A stretch of DNA of 64,000 nucleotides from Loripinus fragilis. Lineage: Eukaryota; Mollusca; Bivalvia; Lucinida; Lucinidae. This document shows, piece by piece, positions 36,200 to 48,170 of the stretch; the stretch's first letter is position 1, and each line of letters starts with the position of its first letter. The position numbers and the translations under genes were made by a program. A model generated the notes under the pieces. It worked only from the letters and a program-made list of their open reading frames with translations. It was not told where the DNA came from and ran no database searches. Where the stretch lies: assembly GCA_964019695.1 (NCBI GenBank), contig OZ026522.1, positions 22,746,477-22,810,476 of the forward strand, written 5' to 3'.

Positions 36200-36500
36200 A
36201 ATAGTGAGTATGATCAGGAAATACCACAATCACAAACCGCAGACAACCCTCTGGCACTGCGAGGAAGAGTCGTTCAACCATCACGAGACACCAGGAAGAC
36301 AAATTAAGCAAAGCAACCAGCTCTCTCTTCCCCAATCAAGATGATTGCAATTCTAGAACGGACACAAAGCAACGTACAACAACACATAAAACAATTACAG
36401 ACTCCCACAATGGGAGTAACCATAAACAAAAAGTCAACAACAACAGAACCACCGCCTTAGAACGGACAGTAGCCTAAGCCACGGGGGGGAGGAGGGGGGG
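36200..36500 (-). repeat. Dispersed repeat F, inverted, with repeat-G end
   Basis: The minus strand of 36205-36350 matches repeat F. The right part carries CACCGCCTTAGAACGGACAG as in repeat G, suggesting F and G are parts of one longer repeat family. Confidence 0.7.
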
Positions 36501-38225
36501 GGGGGGTAAATGCATTTTACTGGTACCAAATCTTCGCCCTAGAGTCTGCTGTTGTTGAAGTACAAGAAATGTTCAGCTCGCATGGAGGCCATCTAACTAA
36601 TGCAATGTATCATCATGGAGAAACACTCTAATCAAATTAACACACCATGATGAAACAAAAAAAGGGCTCATGTATCACAGATACATGTAGTTAGAGCTAA
36701 AGAAACCCTCAAGTTGAGCCACGGTGGGTCCAGCTACAGATAAGCATCATGCACCAACCCACCGATTAAAGCTTAACGTCAGAGCCGTCATAGAGTCTGA
36801 GGCCTGACCCACCGTCGTGCAATTAAAGAGGAAACCATAGCTATAAACCGTGATTGGGTTTAAAACTAGGCCTGCAGACTGTCGCATGATATCCAAGTTA
36901 TATCCATTCCTTATATAACGTTTTACTATCTTTAATTTAAGTCTTCCTTAAATTTAAGGAGGCATTCTTATTCCCCAGGTCGCCAACGTTGGTCCCAGCT
37001 TTAATCCTTTCTCAAATGCAAGTACATGTATTGGCTTTTACTAAAGGTAGTGCATGAACGAGATTGACCAATCATGCACCGATCCAGGTATTTTCGTCAG
37101 TTGGTGTGTGTGTGTGGGGACTAAGAACAGCTCTGACAAATATAGTTCTTTAATCAACAACTTATTTTTTGACTTCTAAAAATTCATTTAGTGATCCGAC
37201 TTTTTTCCAGGTGGGGGGTTCAACTTTTCCAGGTGGGAGTGGGGGTGCAAGTACTTCTTCCAATAGAACCATATAAAACCTACAGATTTTTTCAGAAGCT
37301 CGGGGCGAGTGTCAAGCACCCTGCACCCCGCCCTCTAGATCGGTGCATGTCTATGTTTGCATACAACTAAAATATCCTATTGTCTTGTATTCCTTTTACT
37401 TGCTGCAAACACAGATCAAGTGGATATTTTAGCTTTTGGTTTTTATTATAGATAAATCAAAGCAGTTTAAAGTAATTGCTTTATCTACTTATTTTTTTCT
37501 ACACAAGTTTCGATTCATATGGTCAGCATGTCTCATAGTTATCCACACCGGACATAAATTCAAACACTTTCGTGTATTTGAAAGTGTGATCGAGCCCACT
37601 TTAAGATGTTTACTGGGAATGTAGAAAGTGTACAGCTGCAAGAACAGTAGACAAAACCGCACTGCACATAATGAAAAGGTAGCTGAACGAATCGTTTACG
37701 TACTACGAGATTGCTTTCAGCTGTATACATGGCGACAAGAGGGTGAACTCCGGAGACACTGGGTTAAGAGAACAGATCTAGCCCTACCTACCTGTGAGAT
37801 GCATCTAATGATTTCAGATCAGTCTGCGCATCACCACAATACCATCCAGGCCTCCAGATACATGATACATGTATGACTGTTTAATCAAAAATTAACCAAA
37901 TCATAGGCTGTGATACATGTGAATTACAATATCTACATAAATTGGTGGTTACCAGTCTACGATCAATCTATTTTTAAATCAAGAAAAAAATCTAAATATT
38001 GAACCTACCTATATGTGTTAGAAACCATCCAAATTCCTTCTCCTGGCCAGTGAATAAAAAACAACAACAGGAAAACAAACAATCAAAAACAAGACATATG
38101 CACTAAGTGGATATCTAATGTCCTCTCATAAACTGGGTAGAACTAAACCACCCAGTATAACATAATATTTCATGTTGTAGTTTTCTTGTTTAGTTGGAGA
38201 GGGGGGAGAGGATCAAAGTACCACT

Positions 38226-38400
38226 ATAAGCGGGCCACCATCCGCCCGCCAGTGGAACACCATTCAAAATGGCGTTTCGCTGTCGTGCATATGATGGCCC
38301 AAAATTGAATGCTGTCTTGGTAGCTTTCCTATATTTTTGTGATTATTCAGGGGAGAGTCCGGACCACCTGCCCCACCCCCCTTCTTGATCCGCCCATGAC
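38226..38400 (-). mobile_element. MITE-D copy, truncated, inverted
   Basis: Hairpin GGGCCACCATCCGCCCGCCA / TTTCGCTGTCG...GGCCC, then GTCCGGACCACC and the GATCCGCCCATG end. Confidence 0.75.
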
Positions 38401-38602
38401 ATAGGCAAACAGTATATACCCAGATCAGATACAGCCACCTGCAGCGTCTGATCAGGACTTTCACTGTTTACTTACAGAAGATTCGATAAAAAATGAGAAC
38501 AAAAATACCACCACCATCCCTACATGTAACTTGGCGATGGGCTGGTCCAAATGATAAGGGTGGGAAAGTTAATTTGGTTACATTTTTGTAAATGGGTTAA
38601 TT
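38398..38602. mobile_element. MITE-C copy beside MITE-D
   Basis: Core GCAAACAGTATATACCCAGA ... TCTGATCAGGACTTTCACTG, then AAAAATACCACCACCATCCC as at 22.86 kb, ending AAATGGGTTAA. Its left end touches a MITE-D end. Confidence 0.75.
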
Positions 38603-38757
38603 AAAATTTTGGAGTGAATGAATTTATGCAGTGACGAGTAAAACTCTCGTGAGTTTTGTAGCTATGAATGCAAAATGACATTTTTCTCTGCACAAGATAC
38701 AGTTTTCATCATGTTCCATTTTTTTAAAAGTAACAGTTGTTTGCGCACTGATGGAAA

Positions 38758-39605
38758 TACACTGAAGGACTTAAAAAACGCAAAAAAAGAAAATTATTAT
38801 TTTTTGAACCCAGAACATTTTTAGTCTTCTTTAACAATGTAAATCGGCTGGAAACGACACTCTGTCTCCTAAAACCGGCGTTTTTATAGACAATGGCCAC
38901 CACCAGCTACGCATCCGTGATTTACTATTTTTTGCACGTGGCGCCCCCACGAATCAATGAAGCAAAGTATTTTATCATTTCACATATAGCTTGTAGGTAT
39001 ACATGTATAAAAAACACAATAGCTTTAGTTTTAAAGCTTTATTATTCGTGCCACGTTGTCTGAACATGAACGACCTGGTGCAATTGGAATGTTAAAAGCT
39101 GGGGTGCGTGTTTCTGGCGTCGCCAGATATTATAATTGCCATCCGTCAACTATACAGCACCTCAGAGATTGTTACCAGTTAAAGGTCGACACAGGCCTGG
39201 CCAACTAAGAATGGCGACCGACATTAAGACGGTAACTAACGTCGATTATATCGGCGATATTCACACCGACGATATCCGTTCCAGCTGGCTACCAACACTG
39301 CCAGACGAATAGCAGGGCTCCAAGGGTCATTTTTTCAGATTTTTAATGAAAAATATTTTATTACAATAACTTTAAATCACGCCCAATTTCAAGACAAATT
39401 TCAAATTGCAGCTTTAGAATCTAAGGGTATTGTCTTTTGATAGACTGATGCTCTAAAATTATTTGTCATTTTGACATGAAATTTAAATCATGTTTTGTTG
39501 ACATATTGATGTTTTTTTTTTGCCAAATCTCATTAAAATTGATATAATAAAAAGTTGTTAATTTTATGAATTTCGATTTATGCTTTTTTAAAGTCCTTCA
39601 GTGTA
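38758..39605 (+). mobile_element. Degenerate Tc1/mariner-like transposon
   Basis: Left end TACACTGAAGGACTTAAAAA and right end (inverse) TACACTGAAGGACTTTAAAA, each with a TA flank. The interior, about 39080-39305, reads in plus frames as a broken Tc1-type DNA-binding region: LVQLECxKLG, VASPDIIIAIRQL, then after frame changes STQAWPTKN. There are stops and frameshifts, and the 850-bp length is about half of a full element. Confidence 0.8.
39065..39310 (+). pseudogene. Tc1-like transposase N-terminal remnant
   Basis: Helix-turn-helix-like order seen in Tc1 transposases (a GMLxxG..V..VA.........RL segment followed by STxxRP..GRP). Here it is interrupted by stop codons and shifts of frame. No DDE catalytic region is recognisable downstream. 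Confidence 0.6.
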
Positions 39606-42154
39606 TATGTCGGCCTGTCCATCGCTTACAGGTTGGTATATTTTGTCGAAGGAATGCGTCTCATATAAGTAAGACCACTGAGGCCCCCAGGGGGTCTGTA
39701 CTCCATTGATCCCCGAAAATAATGCATTGATCTCCCCGTCTCCCTGCAAATAATTTCCTCGTCTCACTAAAAGTATTTGCCTTCGCTCCTTAAATCCCTA
39801 AAATAGTTCAGCTTCTCCCCAAATCCCCTAAAATATAAACGAATTCTCCCTAAAATGTATTTATCTTTCCGTTGGATTAAAATCAAATACTTAAAGACTA
39901 TGAAGCTATTCAAGAGTGCATTGCTTAATGATCACTTAATATATCGTCTTATACATGTAAAGACAGGTCTTTGCAATGAAATACATGACATATAAAAGCC
40001 ATGCAATGCATGACTTATAATTAATTTCAATGAAATGCATTATATATGGCTCAAAGTATGAGACCATCCTTAAATTGTTGTTGTTGTACCTTGTAGAGTA
40101 GGCTTTGAGGTTTAGAGACATACCGTTCGTTTTTATTTTTGGGAACAGGGGCTGATTTTTTCCAACAGCTTAAACTAGATTTTTCAAGATACTTTAGTGA
40201 ACGCATTTAACTATAAAAAGTATTTTCTACAATAATTGCTATTAGTGACTATACGCTTGTTTATTTTCAGTAAAATTAAGCCTATATATATGATAAGCGT
40301 TCTTCAAAAATTTCTTTAAAAAGAGCTAATTACCTAAAAAGATAATAACGTAGCTGGTGTGTAGGCGGCTCGTAACATTGTGTAGTCACACTGTTGCTAG
40401 GGGGGTCGGGGGGCATGCTCCCCAAGAAAATTTTTGACAAAAATGGAGTGATCTGGTGCAATCTGGGGCGTCCCAAAGTATGTTATTACCAACCTAACAA
40501 TAACAATTTTAAGGAAGAAAAAACAGCAAGAAAACTGAATTAGCAAATTTTATCTCTCAGATTAATCTAGACGAGCATGTTAGTACAAAAATAAATACAT
40601 TTAGAATTTACAAGGGGGGGAGGGGTCTGGGGGAAGCAGAAGAAAATTTTAAAAATCAAACTAAATGGAGGCTTTTCCTTATTCTTTTGCTTTTTGGCAA
40701 GGCTCCCTAAATCTCCAAAATTATGAGCTTGCTCTCTCTAAGCTCCCCTGAAATTATTACCAGTGCTCTCCAGCTCCCTTAAAATAAATAGACATTCTTC
40801 CCCAGATCCCCAAAACCCCTGGGGGCCGATTTCTGTTCTGCTAATTACTCTTTCCTTCCATCCATCTATCCATCTGTTATTAGTAAGCGGAAAACTATTT
40901 CTTGCACACCGGATAAGGATGTCTGAGATTTTACCCTGGGATAGAAAATCTTATCTTATCCAGGCTATCAGCCATTGTAGCCTTTTGCTACTAAAATGTA
41001 GAGTGGCTACAAATATAAGTCATTGGCTAAAAGCACACTATTATATGGTTCAAAACTTGAGTCCATATTTGCCAATAAAATATTTTTTGATCTGCTGATT
41101 TTCCAAAATTGCATATATTATTCCTTCACTCTTTATTATTGTGCCATATCTTTACTCTTTGGATGCTGAACTTTTTCAATACCATCGGGGTGTCAAACAG
41201 ATCTGTATCCAAACTGTTTACAAAGGTTATATCTCTACAATATTAACCTGATCCTGACCTTTATGCATGAATAAATTATTACAGTTATAACACTGAATAT
41301 ATTTTTTTTTCGTGATGGATCGTGTGCAATCGGTCTGTTCTTAGCAATTACGGAAATAAACGTCTTGGTGCAATTGCTATAATATCCGTCGATAACTTCA
41401 AAAAGTTCTACTTTTCACTGTAGTCGTGTGGTTAGTCCACATAACTCCAAATACGTAAATTATGGGTTCGAATCCTGCCTGACCCCACTTTTATTTTTTT
41501 AAATTTCATTTTTACTTTGTTAAAGAAATGCACTTAAACTCAAGACTTTGTAAGATCACCCTTTCTTTGAAAATGTATTGAATGACAACTTCTTGATGCT
41601 GGGAGTTAGAGTTTAGTTTGCGAATACAGTTAATTGTCCAGTTTCGAATCTTTCCCAGTTCCGAATCACGTCATAGTTTTGTTGCGAACTACACATCAGC
41701 GGTAAAATTTAAAATACATATTTTGGTTTTGTTTTGTTGTATAATTATCCCTCTGTATGTGAGTGAAAGCAAATATCTATAAGTTATCTGCTTGGTGAAA
41801 ATAATTACAACTTTCCCCCATTACTCATTTTATGAAGGTATATTTGTCACACGTGTCAGTATCTGTTCACTGCATATTTCCAAAAAAATGCTTTCGTTTG
41901 AAATGCATTTTTATCAAACTTTTGGCTTCAGCAAGTTTTTCAACATCTATTAAAACACATCCAAGAAAAAAACGGACCTTTTATTCTGTTTTTGGTTCTG
42001 GGATAGCCGTGTAATCATTGTCACTTTTTTGCACAGTTTAGAATCAGCTGTAAACACAAGTTTTGTTCACGTCACATAACAATAACGTACACGCGCTCAG
42101 CTGTGTGGACAACATAGAAGTTAAAATAATGTGAAAAAGTTTCACCGGCACCAT

Positions 42155-42157
<3 letters not shown>
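39606..42157. other. Intergenic stretch with a diffuse repeat
   Basis: 39670-40835 repeatedly carries CCCC(T)AAAATC- and CTCCCTAAAT-like short segments. The ends GAGGCCCCCAGGGGG and CCCCTGGGGGCC are roughly inverse, so this may be one degraded element of about 1.1 kb. The rest shows no gene. Confidence 0.4.
41425..41495 (+). repeat. tRNA-like sequence (pseudo-tRNA or SINE head)
   Basis: Contains GTGTGGTTAGTCCACATA (box A-like) and GGGTTCGAATCCTG (box B-like) at tRNA spacing. The acceptor arms do not pair, so a functional tRNA is unlikely. Confidence 0.5.

Positions 42158-42209
<52 letters not shown>
42158..42209. repeat. (CT)n microsatellite
   Basis: About 26 uninterrupted CT units directly left of a MITE-D copy. 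Confidence 0.98.
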
Positions 42210-42211
<2 letters not shown>

Positions 42212-42214
42212 GCA

Positions 42215-42449
42215 GATGCGGATCCTTTTTTTATATTTCATGCCGTTTTAGTTGATGACACAAAAGCGGGCCATCATTGGCCCGCCAGCGAAACTCCATT
42301 TGATGGCATTGGTAGCTCTAGAGAGCATTAGTGTAAAAAAAGTCTGATTTTTAGGGGCATAGCTATGGAACTTTACACGGGTTGTCGGGGGGGAGGGGGG
42401 GGGCTCTGTGCCCCAAGTCTTCCATGACTTCCCTGGATCCGCGTATGCA
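42215..42449. mobile_element. MITE-D copy adjoining a CT microsatellite
   Basis: Begins GATGCGGATCC, has GGGCCATCATTGGCCCGCCA with GCGAAACTCCATTTGATGG, a run of G bases and the CTGGATCCGCGTATGCATG end. Confidence 0.75.
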
Positions 42450-42469
42450 TGAGGGTTATACCTTTGTGT

Positions 42470-42635
42470 GTGTCTGTTGAATTTCTCTGCCTGTCTGTCT
42501 GTCTTTCTATCAGTCTGTCTGTCTATCTAAGTCTCTCTATATGTATATGCCTGTCTGTCTGCATGTCTCTCTTTCTCCCTCTCTCTCTGTCCCTCTCTCT
42601 CCCTCCCTCTATCTCTCTCTATCTCTCTCTGCATA
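42470..42635. repeat. TCTG/CT-rich low-complexity tract
   Basis: Interrupted runs of CTGTCTGTCTGT, then CTCTCTCTCC. Translated frames here are artefacts of the repeat. Confidence 0.95.
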
Positions 42636-43540
42636 TGTGGTGTAGACCTAGGGATCCCAAGCTCGATACTTGGCAATTCAAGTCTTTAGTTGGGACTCTA
42701 AATCAGTCCCCTTCCCGATTAACATTAGCTGGTGGAAGCCCATTATCCTTAATTATGCATCATTTACCCTAACCACTACATCCTCCTATGAGTAAAAGTG
42801 GGGCTAATGCCTTGTTGATTTTCCAATGCCCTGGTATATGTTACACTCCAAAAGTAAACATACTTGTGTAGGATGATTCCCTTGCTTTTTGTCCAACTAT
42901 GTATGACAGAGTTTTTACTTGGGTAGAGACCAGAGCCAAATCAGAATTAAGAGTGAGGCTGGTACCGTTAAATATGTTAAGCTCTCCAGTTTTTCTTTTT
43001 ACTGGCGCAGATTTCGTCGATCGTCTTTTTACATGTTAACATGGATTCTCTGTAAGAATCAAAAAAAGTTGGCCACGCTATGTCTGGGATTTTCATATTT
43101 TTTTGTGTATATGTTGGGTCTGTCCCAAAACCTACATAACTGGTGCCAAACATTTGGATTTATTATTCGTTGCCATGGAAACGGCAATTATTTGATCCGG
43201 TGAAAATGCAGCAGAAATTGACAGGAAAAATTCCAGACCCTGCCAAATTGTGCTGTTGTTTTCTTGTCATTATATAATTCTTTACAAAAGTTTTTTAAGT
43301 GTGATTGAGGCTACTAAATTGGAACGACAGAATAATACAAGAATAAAACCATTATCCTTTACAGACGCCTCATACGAGGGGCCAAAATATGGGGAAATTT
43401 GGCAAAATGCCAAATATGTGAAGATCGCAAAATTACACATATTTAGCTATTATTATGAACACTTTTGCAACGGTCCTCAAGAAAACCACTCATGTGTATA
43501 TACGGAGCAACATCTGAACTATTGAACTTAGAAAAAATCT

Positions 43541-45440
43541 GGTTGGAGAAATTGATGTATGAAGGTCAAGGTCAAGGTCATAAATTGTCTATTTTCAAAA
43601 TGTAGAAAAAAGGGAATTTTCACTAATTTAAACCCTTTTTTATGAAGGGTAGCTGAAGATGGTAAGAAAAATACTAATATGGTTATAAAGAAAAAAGTAT
43701 CTTTTATTGATACCAAAACCTAAACAGATGATGAATATAAATGTCAAGGTCAATGTCAAGGTCACAAATGGTACATTTTCAAAAAAGGCGAAAAAACAGT
43801 AATTTAGGCATATTTTGAAACAAAATTATGTAATGTTTCTAGAAAATATTTATAAATCCTTTGATACCTCGACAAAGATAATAATAACAACTATTTAAAA
43901 TTATATCAAACCGGTTGGAGAAATAGGTGTATGAAGGTCATGGTCAAGGTCATAAATTGGCTACTTTCAAAATGAAAAAAGGGGATTTTTCACTAATTTA
44001 AACCCTTTTTTGTGAAGTGTAGCTGAATATGGTAAGAATAAAACTAATATGGTTATGTAGAATAGGGTATCTTTAATTGACACCAAACCTAAACAGTTGA
44101 TGAATATAAATGTGAAGGTCAATGTCAAGGTCACAAATGGTACATTTTCAAAAAAGTTGAAAAAACAGTAATTTAGTCATATTTTGAAACAAAATTTTTC
44201 AATGTTCCCATAATATATTTATAAATCCTTTGACATATTTACAAAGATAGTAATAGCAACTATTTGAAAATATATCAAACCGGTTGGAGGAATTGATGTG
44301 TGAAGGTCAAGGTCATAAATTGTCTACTTTCAAAATGAAGAAAAGAGGGATTTTTCACTAATTTAAACAGTTTTTGTAAAGTATAGCTGAAGATGGTAAG
44401 AAAAAAGCTAATATGGTTAAAAAGAAAAAAGTATCTTTTACTGACACCAAAACCTTAACAGATGATGAATATAAATGAGAAGGCCAATGTCAAGGTCACA
44501 AATGGTACATTTTCAACAAAGGTGAAAAAACAGTTACAACATAAATTTAGTCATATTTTGAAACAAAATTTTGTAATGTTTCCAGAATATATTTATAAAT
44601 CCTTTGATATATTCACAAAGATAATAATAGCAACTATTTAAAATTAAATCAAACCGGTTGGAGAAATTGGTGTATAAAGGTCAAGGTCAATGTCATGTTG
44701 TCTACTTTCAAAATGAAGGAAAAACGGATTTTTCACTAATTTAAACCTATTTTGTGAAGTGTAGCTGAAGATGGCAATAAAAAAAAACTAATATGGTTAT
44801 TTAAGAAAAAGAAATAAAAGAAATATCTTTTATTGACACCAAAACCTAAACAGATGATAAATAAAAATGTGAAGGTCAATGTCAAGGTCACAAATGGTAC
44901 ATTTTCGGAAAGGCGAAAAAAAACAGTAATTTAGTCATAGTTCGTAACACATTTTTATAATGTGTCCAAAATATATTTATAATTCATTTGATATATTAAT
45001 ACAAATAATAATAGCAACTATTTAAATTAAATCAAACTGGTGGAAAGATATAAATATGAAGGTCAAGGTCACAAATTTTTCTCTATCCAAATGTTGAATT
45101 ATGGCGATTTTCATCTATTTATTAACAGTTTTTGGTTTGGTTTGATTTTAAGCGTTTCTGAAAAGGCCACATATCAACACAACATAAAAAAGCCAAATTA
45201 AAAGGATAAACATATTTAAATGTAAAGGTCAAGTTCAAGGTCACAGAACATAAAAAACCAACTTGAAAAAAAACACGGATTTTGCTCATTTGGTTACTCA
45301 GATTGCCGGGTTTGTTTGTGGGTAAAAAACCCTATGAAATCTACTTGTACAGTCAAAAAGGACACCATAATAAATGTAAGTAAACATATGTTATAAGAAT
45401 GGAAAGTCAAGGTCAAAGATAGCATTTTTCCATTTTTAAG
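43541..45440 (+). repeat. Tandem array, about 370-bp units of two 185-bp halves, TCAAGGTCA-rich
   Basis: The marker GGTTGGAG recurs at 43541, 43913, 44282 and 44656, with a variant near 45039. Each unit holds two clusters of AAGGTCAAGGTCA type about 185 bp apart, an AAATGGTACATTTTC part, TTTTTCACTAATTTAAAC and GTGTAGCTGA. The last units degrade rightward. Confidence 0.9.
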
Positions 45441-45696
45441 AAGATGTGAGCTTTTTTTTTTTAAAAGCCCATACTTGGTAAAAAATAATCTGGAAGCTCT
45501 TCTTTGCAAAACACAAAGTGTGAGTTTCATTTCTTAATTATATCTCGAGGCAAAGTTTGGAAATAAAATTATCACGATTTACTGACATTTCTTCTTTCTC
45601 TTCTCCTGCTGGACGACAGTCACACAATGCAATGTTTCATTGAAATAAACAAATTTTGAAGGTGATAAAATTGCATTTAGTATGTCAAATGAATGG

Positions 45697-45902
45697 TTTT
45701 TGTTTGTTTGTTTGATTTGATTCTTTACGTCCACTCAACAATCTTTCAGTTATGTGGGACGGGTCTTCCTGGGTTGAACCAGTACTAAGCTAGGATAAAT
45801 GTGTCTTGCTCAAGGACCACAACGCAGTGACGCCGGTGAGGCTCGAACCCGCGGCCCTTCGGTCTCGAGTCAAGCACTCTACCACTGAGCCATTGCGCTC
45901 CC
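45697..45902 (-). mobile_element. SINE-A copy with 12-bp target duplication
   Basis: Minus-strand copy with the same head (box B as GGTTCGAGCC on minus) and body as the copy at 9.77 kb. TCAAATGAATGG at 45685-45696 is exactly repeated at 45903-45914, which defines the insertion. It lies in the centre of the large inverted element. Confidence 0.92.
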
Positions 45903-45954
45903 TCAAATGAATGGTAAAAAGATTCTTTCAAAGGCTCGTTTAATAAATTTCAAA

Positions 45955-46600
45955 TGAAATGATCACTCATGTAGTAAGATCCTCTTTTTAAGACATAATT
46001 CAGTGTGTGTGGAAATAGCAAATTTTACCTCATTCAAAGAACAGATAACTTAGATCTTTTCGTAATGCGCCTTTGAAAAAAGTATAAAATCAGATATAGA
46101 CTCTATTAAAACATTGAAGAAATAGAAAATTTTACATGAGTGTTCATGTTTTATTGAATTTATTAAACGAGTTGGGGAAAAGAGATAAAATGTGAGGCTT
46201 GTCGAGCATTTTATCTCTTTATCGCAATGAATACTTTGAAATAATTTTGTTTGTTTTTTTGTTTGATTTGATTCTTTACGTCCACTCAACAATCTTTCAG
46301 TTATGCGGGACGGTTCTTCCTGGGTTTAACCAGTACTAAGCTAGGATAAATGTGTCTTGCTCAAGGACCACAACGCAGTGACGCCGGTGAGGCTCGAACC
46401 CGCTACCCTTCGGTCTCGAGTCAAGCCCTCTACCACTGAGCCACTGCGCTCCCGAAATAATTTTGTCATTACATGTATGTATGCAACGTTGTTATGGATG
46501 TCATAACATTTCCCGTAAATCTATAAACCACTAGTTGTTTCTCGATTTTATTGCATGGCATTATTTCACTCACAAATGCGACGTCATATGATAAGCTGAA
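45955..46600 (-). mobile_element. MITE-E copy split by a SINE
   Basis: On minus it reads ATGACGTCGCATTTGTGAGTG, the AACCACTAGTGG segment, then after the SINE-A insertion AACTCGTTTAATAAATTC and the AGGATCTTACTAC inverse. It fits the family order at 11.4 and 18.0 kb. Confidence 0.75.
46251..46453 (-). mobile_element. SINE-A copy with 13-bp target duplication, nested in MITE-E
   Basis: Nearly the same sequence as the copy 550 bp to the left. GAAATAATTTTGT at 46238-46250 is exactly repeated at 46454-46466. The flanks outside the duplication are the two halves of a MITE-E copy, so this SINE inserted later. Confidence 0.92.
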
Positions 46601-46839
46601 TTTTTCTGTATAGCCTGAAGAATACTTGAGATATCAGCAGTTCAAGCATCAATAGGCAGACAAGGCTCAGATGACCCTGCGCATATGCAAAGTTTCCCTA
46701 GGGCATATACTGCAAATAATGGATGTAGAATAGATGAAGACTAATCCCAAAGTAACAGCTTTTACATACTCATTTAAATATGGTATCTAAGCATGTGAAA
46801 ATTGCAGTCTTTCCACATTTTGAATTTGGACTACATTTG

Positions 46840-48170
46840 ATATCCTTGACATTGACCTCCGCATTTGAATAGATTCATCAATTTTGTTTATAGCTTTTAG
46901 TTACTAATGTATTGTTCCTAATGCATAGTTTAGTTGCTTTCTTGCGTTCTTTCATTTACCAATCTAAATATTGTTTCAAAACATGTGAAAACGCCAGTTT
47001 TTTTACACATATTTTGAATTTTAACATTGGATGACCTTGACCTTTACATGTAAATACATTCTTTTTTAGTACTGCTTTTGTTAACTGATGTATTGTTCTT
47101 AATGGAAGGACTTGTATCTTTCTTACCTTATTTCATGTACCCATCTTAATATTGTCCCAAAACATGCAAAAATCGAATATTTCAAAATTGTTATTTAGAT
47201 GTACTATATTTGATGACCTTGACCTTCACATTCGAATATTTTCATTAATTTGGTTATGTTTTTAACTGATGTGTTGTTCTTAATGAATATACTAGCTTTT
47301 TTCTTACTTTCCTTCATTTGCCCATCTAAATAATGCTCTAAAACGTGCAGCTTCTAAGTTTTTCAACATTTAAATTTCTACATTAAATGACCTTGACCTT
47401 GACCTTCAAATCTAAATATATTCATCTATTGCAGTATTGCTTTTGTTAACTGATATTTTGTTCTAAATGTGGACACTAGTGGCTTTCTTATTTATTCCAT
47501 ATTCCCATCTGAATGTGTTTAATATTCCAAAACATGTGAAAATCACAGTTTTTCTACAATTTGAATTTCTACATTTAATGACCTTGACTTTGACTTTTAC
47601 ATTAAAATATTTTAATCCATATGATAATTGATTCTAATAACTGATGTGTTGTTCTTAATGCATAGACTAGTTGCTTTCTTTCTTTCTTTCATTTACCCAT
47701 CTTAATATTGTGCCAAAAAATGTGAAAAACCAAGTTTTTCCGTAATTTGAAATTCTACATTTTGTGACCTTGACCTTGACTTTTACCTTCAAATAAATTC
47801 ATACATATTATTATTGTGTTTGGTTACTTATATGTTGTTCTTAGTGAATGTAACACTTGCTTTCTTTCTTTCTCTTATTTACCCTTCTTAATAGTGTGCC
47901 AAAAAATGTGAAAAACCAAGTTTTTTCCGTATTTTGAAATTCTACATTTTATTACCTTGACCTTGACCTTCACCTTTAAATAAATTCATACATTTTATTA
48001 TTGTGTTTGATTACTTATATGTTGTTCTTAGTGAATGTAACACTTGCTTTCTTATTTAGTTTCATTTACCCATCAAGATATTGGTCCAAAACATGTGAAA
48101 ATACCAAATTTTAAAAAATCATGAACTGGAGTTTTTATGACCTTGACCTTGACCTTAAATAAAGAATTTC
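46840..48170 (-). repeat. Tandem array, about 185-bp units, TGACCTTGACCTT-rich
   Basis: TGACCTTGACCTT clusters near 46852, 47034, 47217, 47390, 47580, 47766, 47954 and 48140. Each is followed by TTCAT..ATT, TTGTTCTTAATG, GCTTTCTT, CATTTACCCATCT and CCAAAACATGTGAAAA. It is the opposite orientation to the array at 43.5 kb. Confidence 0.9.

Larger units (their letters stand above)
33170..38757. other. Intergenic stretch upstream of the monooxygenase
   Basis: Holds MITE-D and MITE-C copies, repeat F and G-rich tracts. A short inverted pair at 33220-33265 and 33380-33430 shares ATGAACTACAATTATCTGAC-like sequence. A promoter or 5' exon of the monooxygenase may lie here but I could not identify it. 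Confidence 0.5.

Noticed and set aside
41425..41495. Possible functional tRNA gene
   Set aside because: Box A and box B are present but the acceptor stem does not pair. Treated as a tRNA-derived repeat.
42449..42772. 107-codon frame rich in Ser, Leu and Cys
   Set aside because: It is the translation of the CT/TCTG low-complexity tract.
43250..43525. 91-codon plus frame at the left end of the large element
   Set aside because: No catalytic or domain motif for a transposase, helicase or recombinase. It probably reflects element sequence open by chance.
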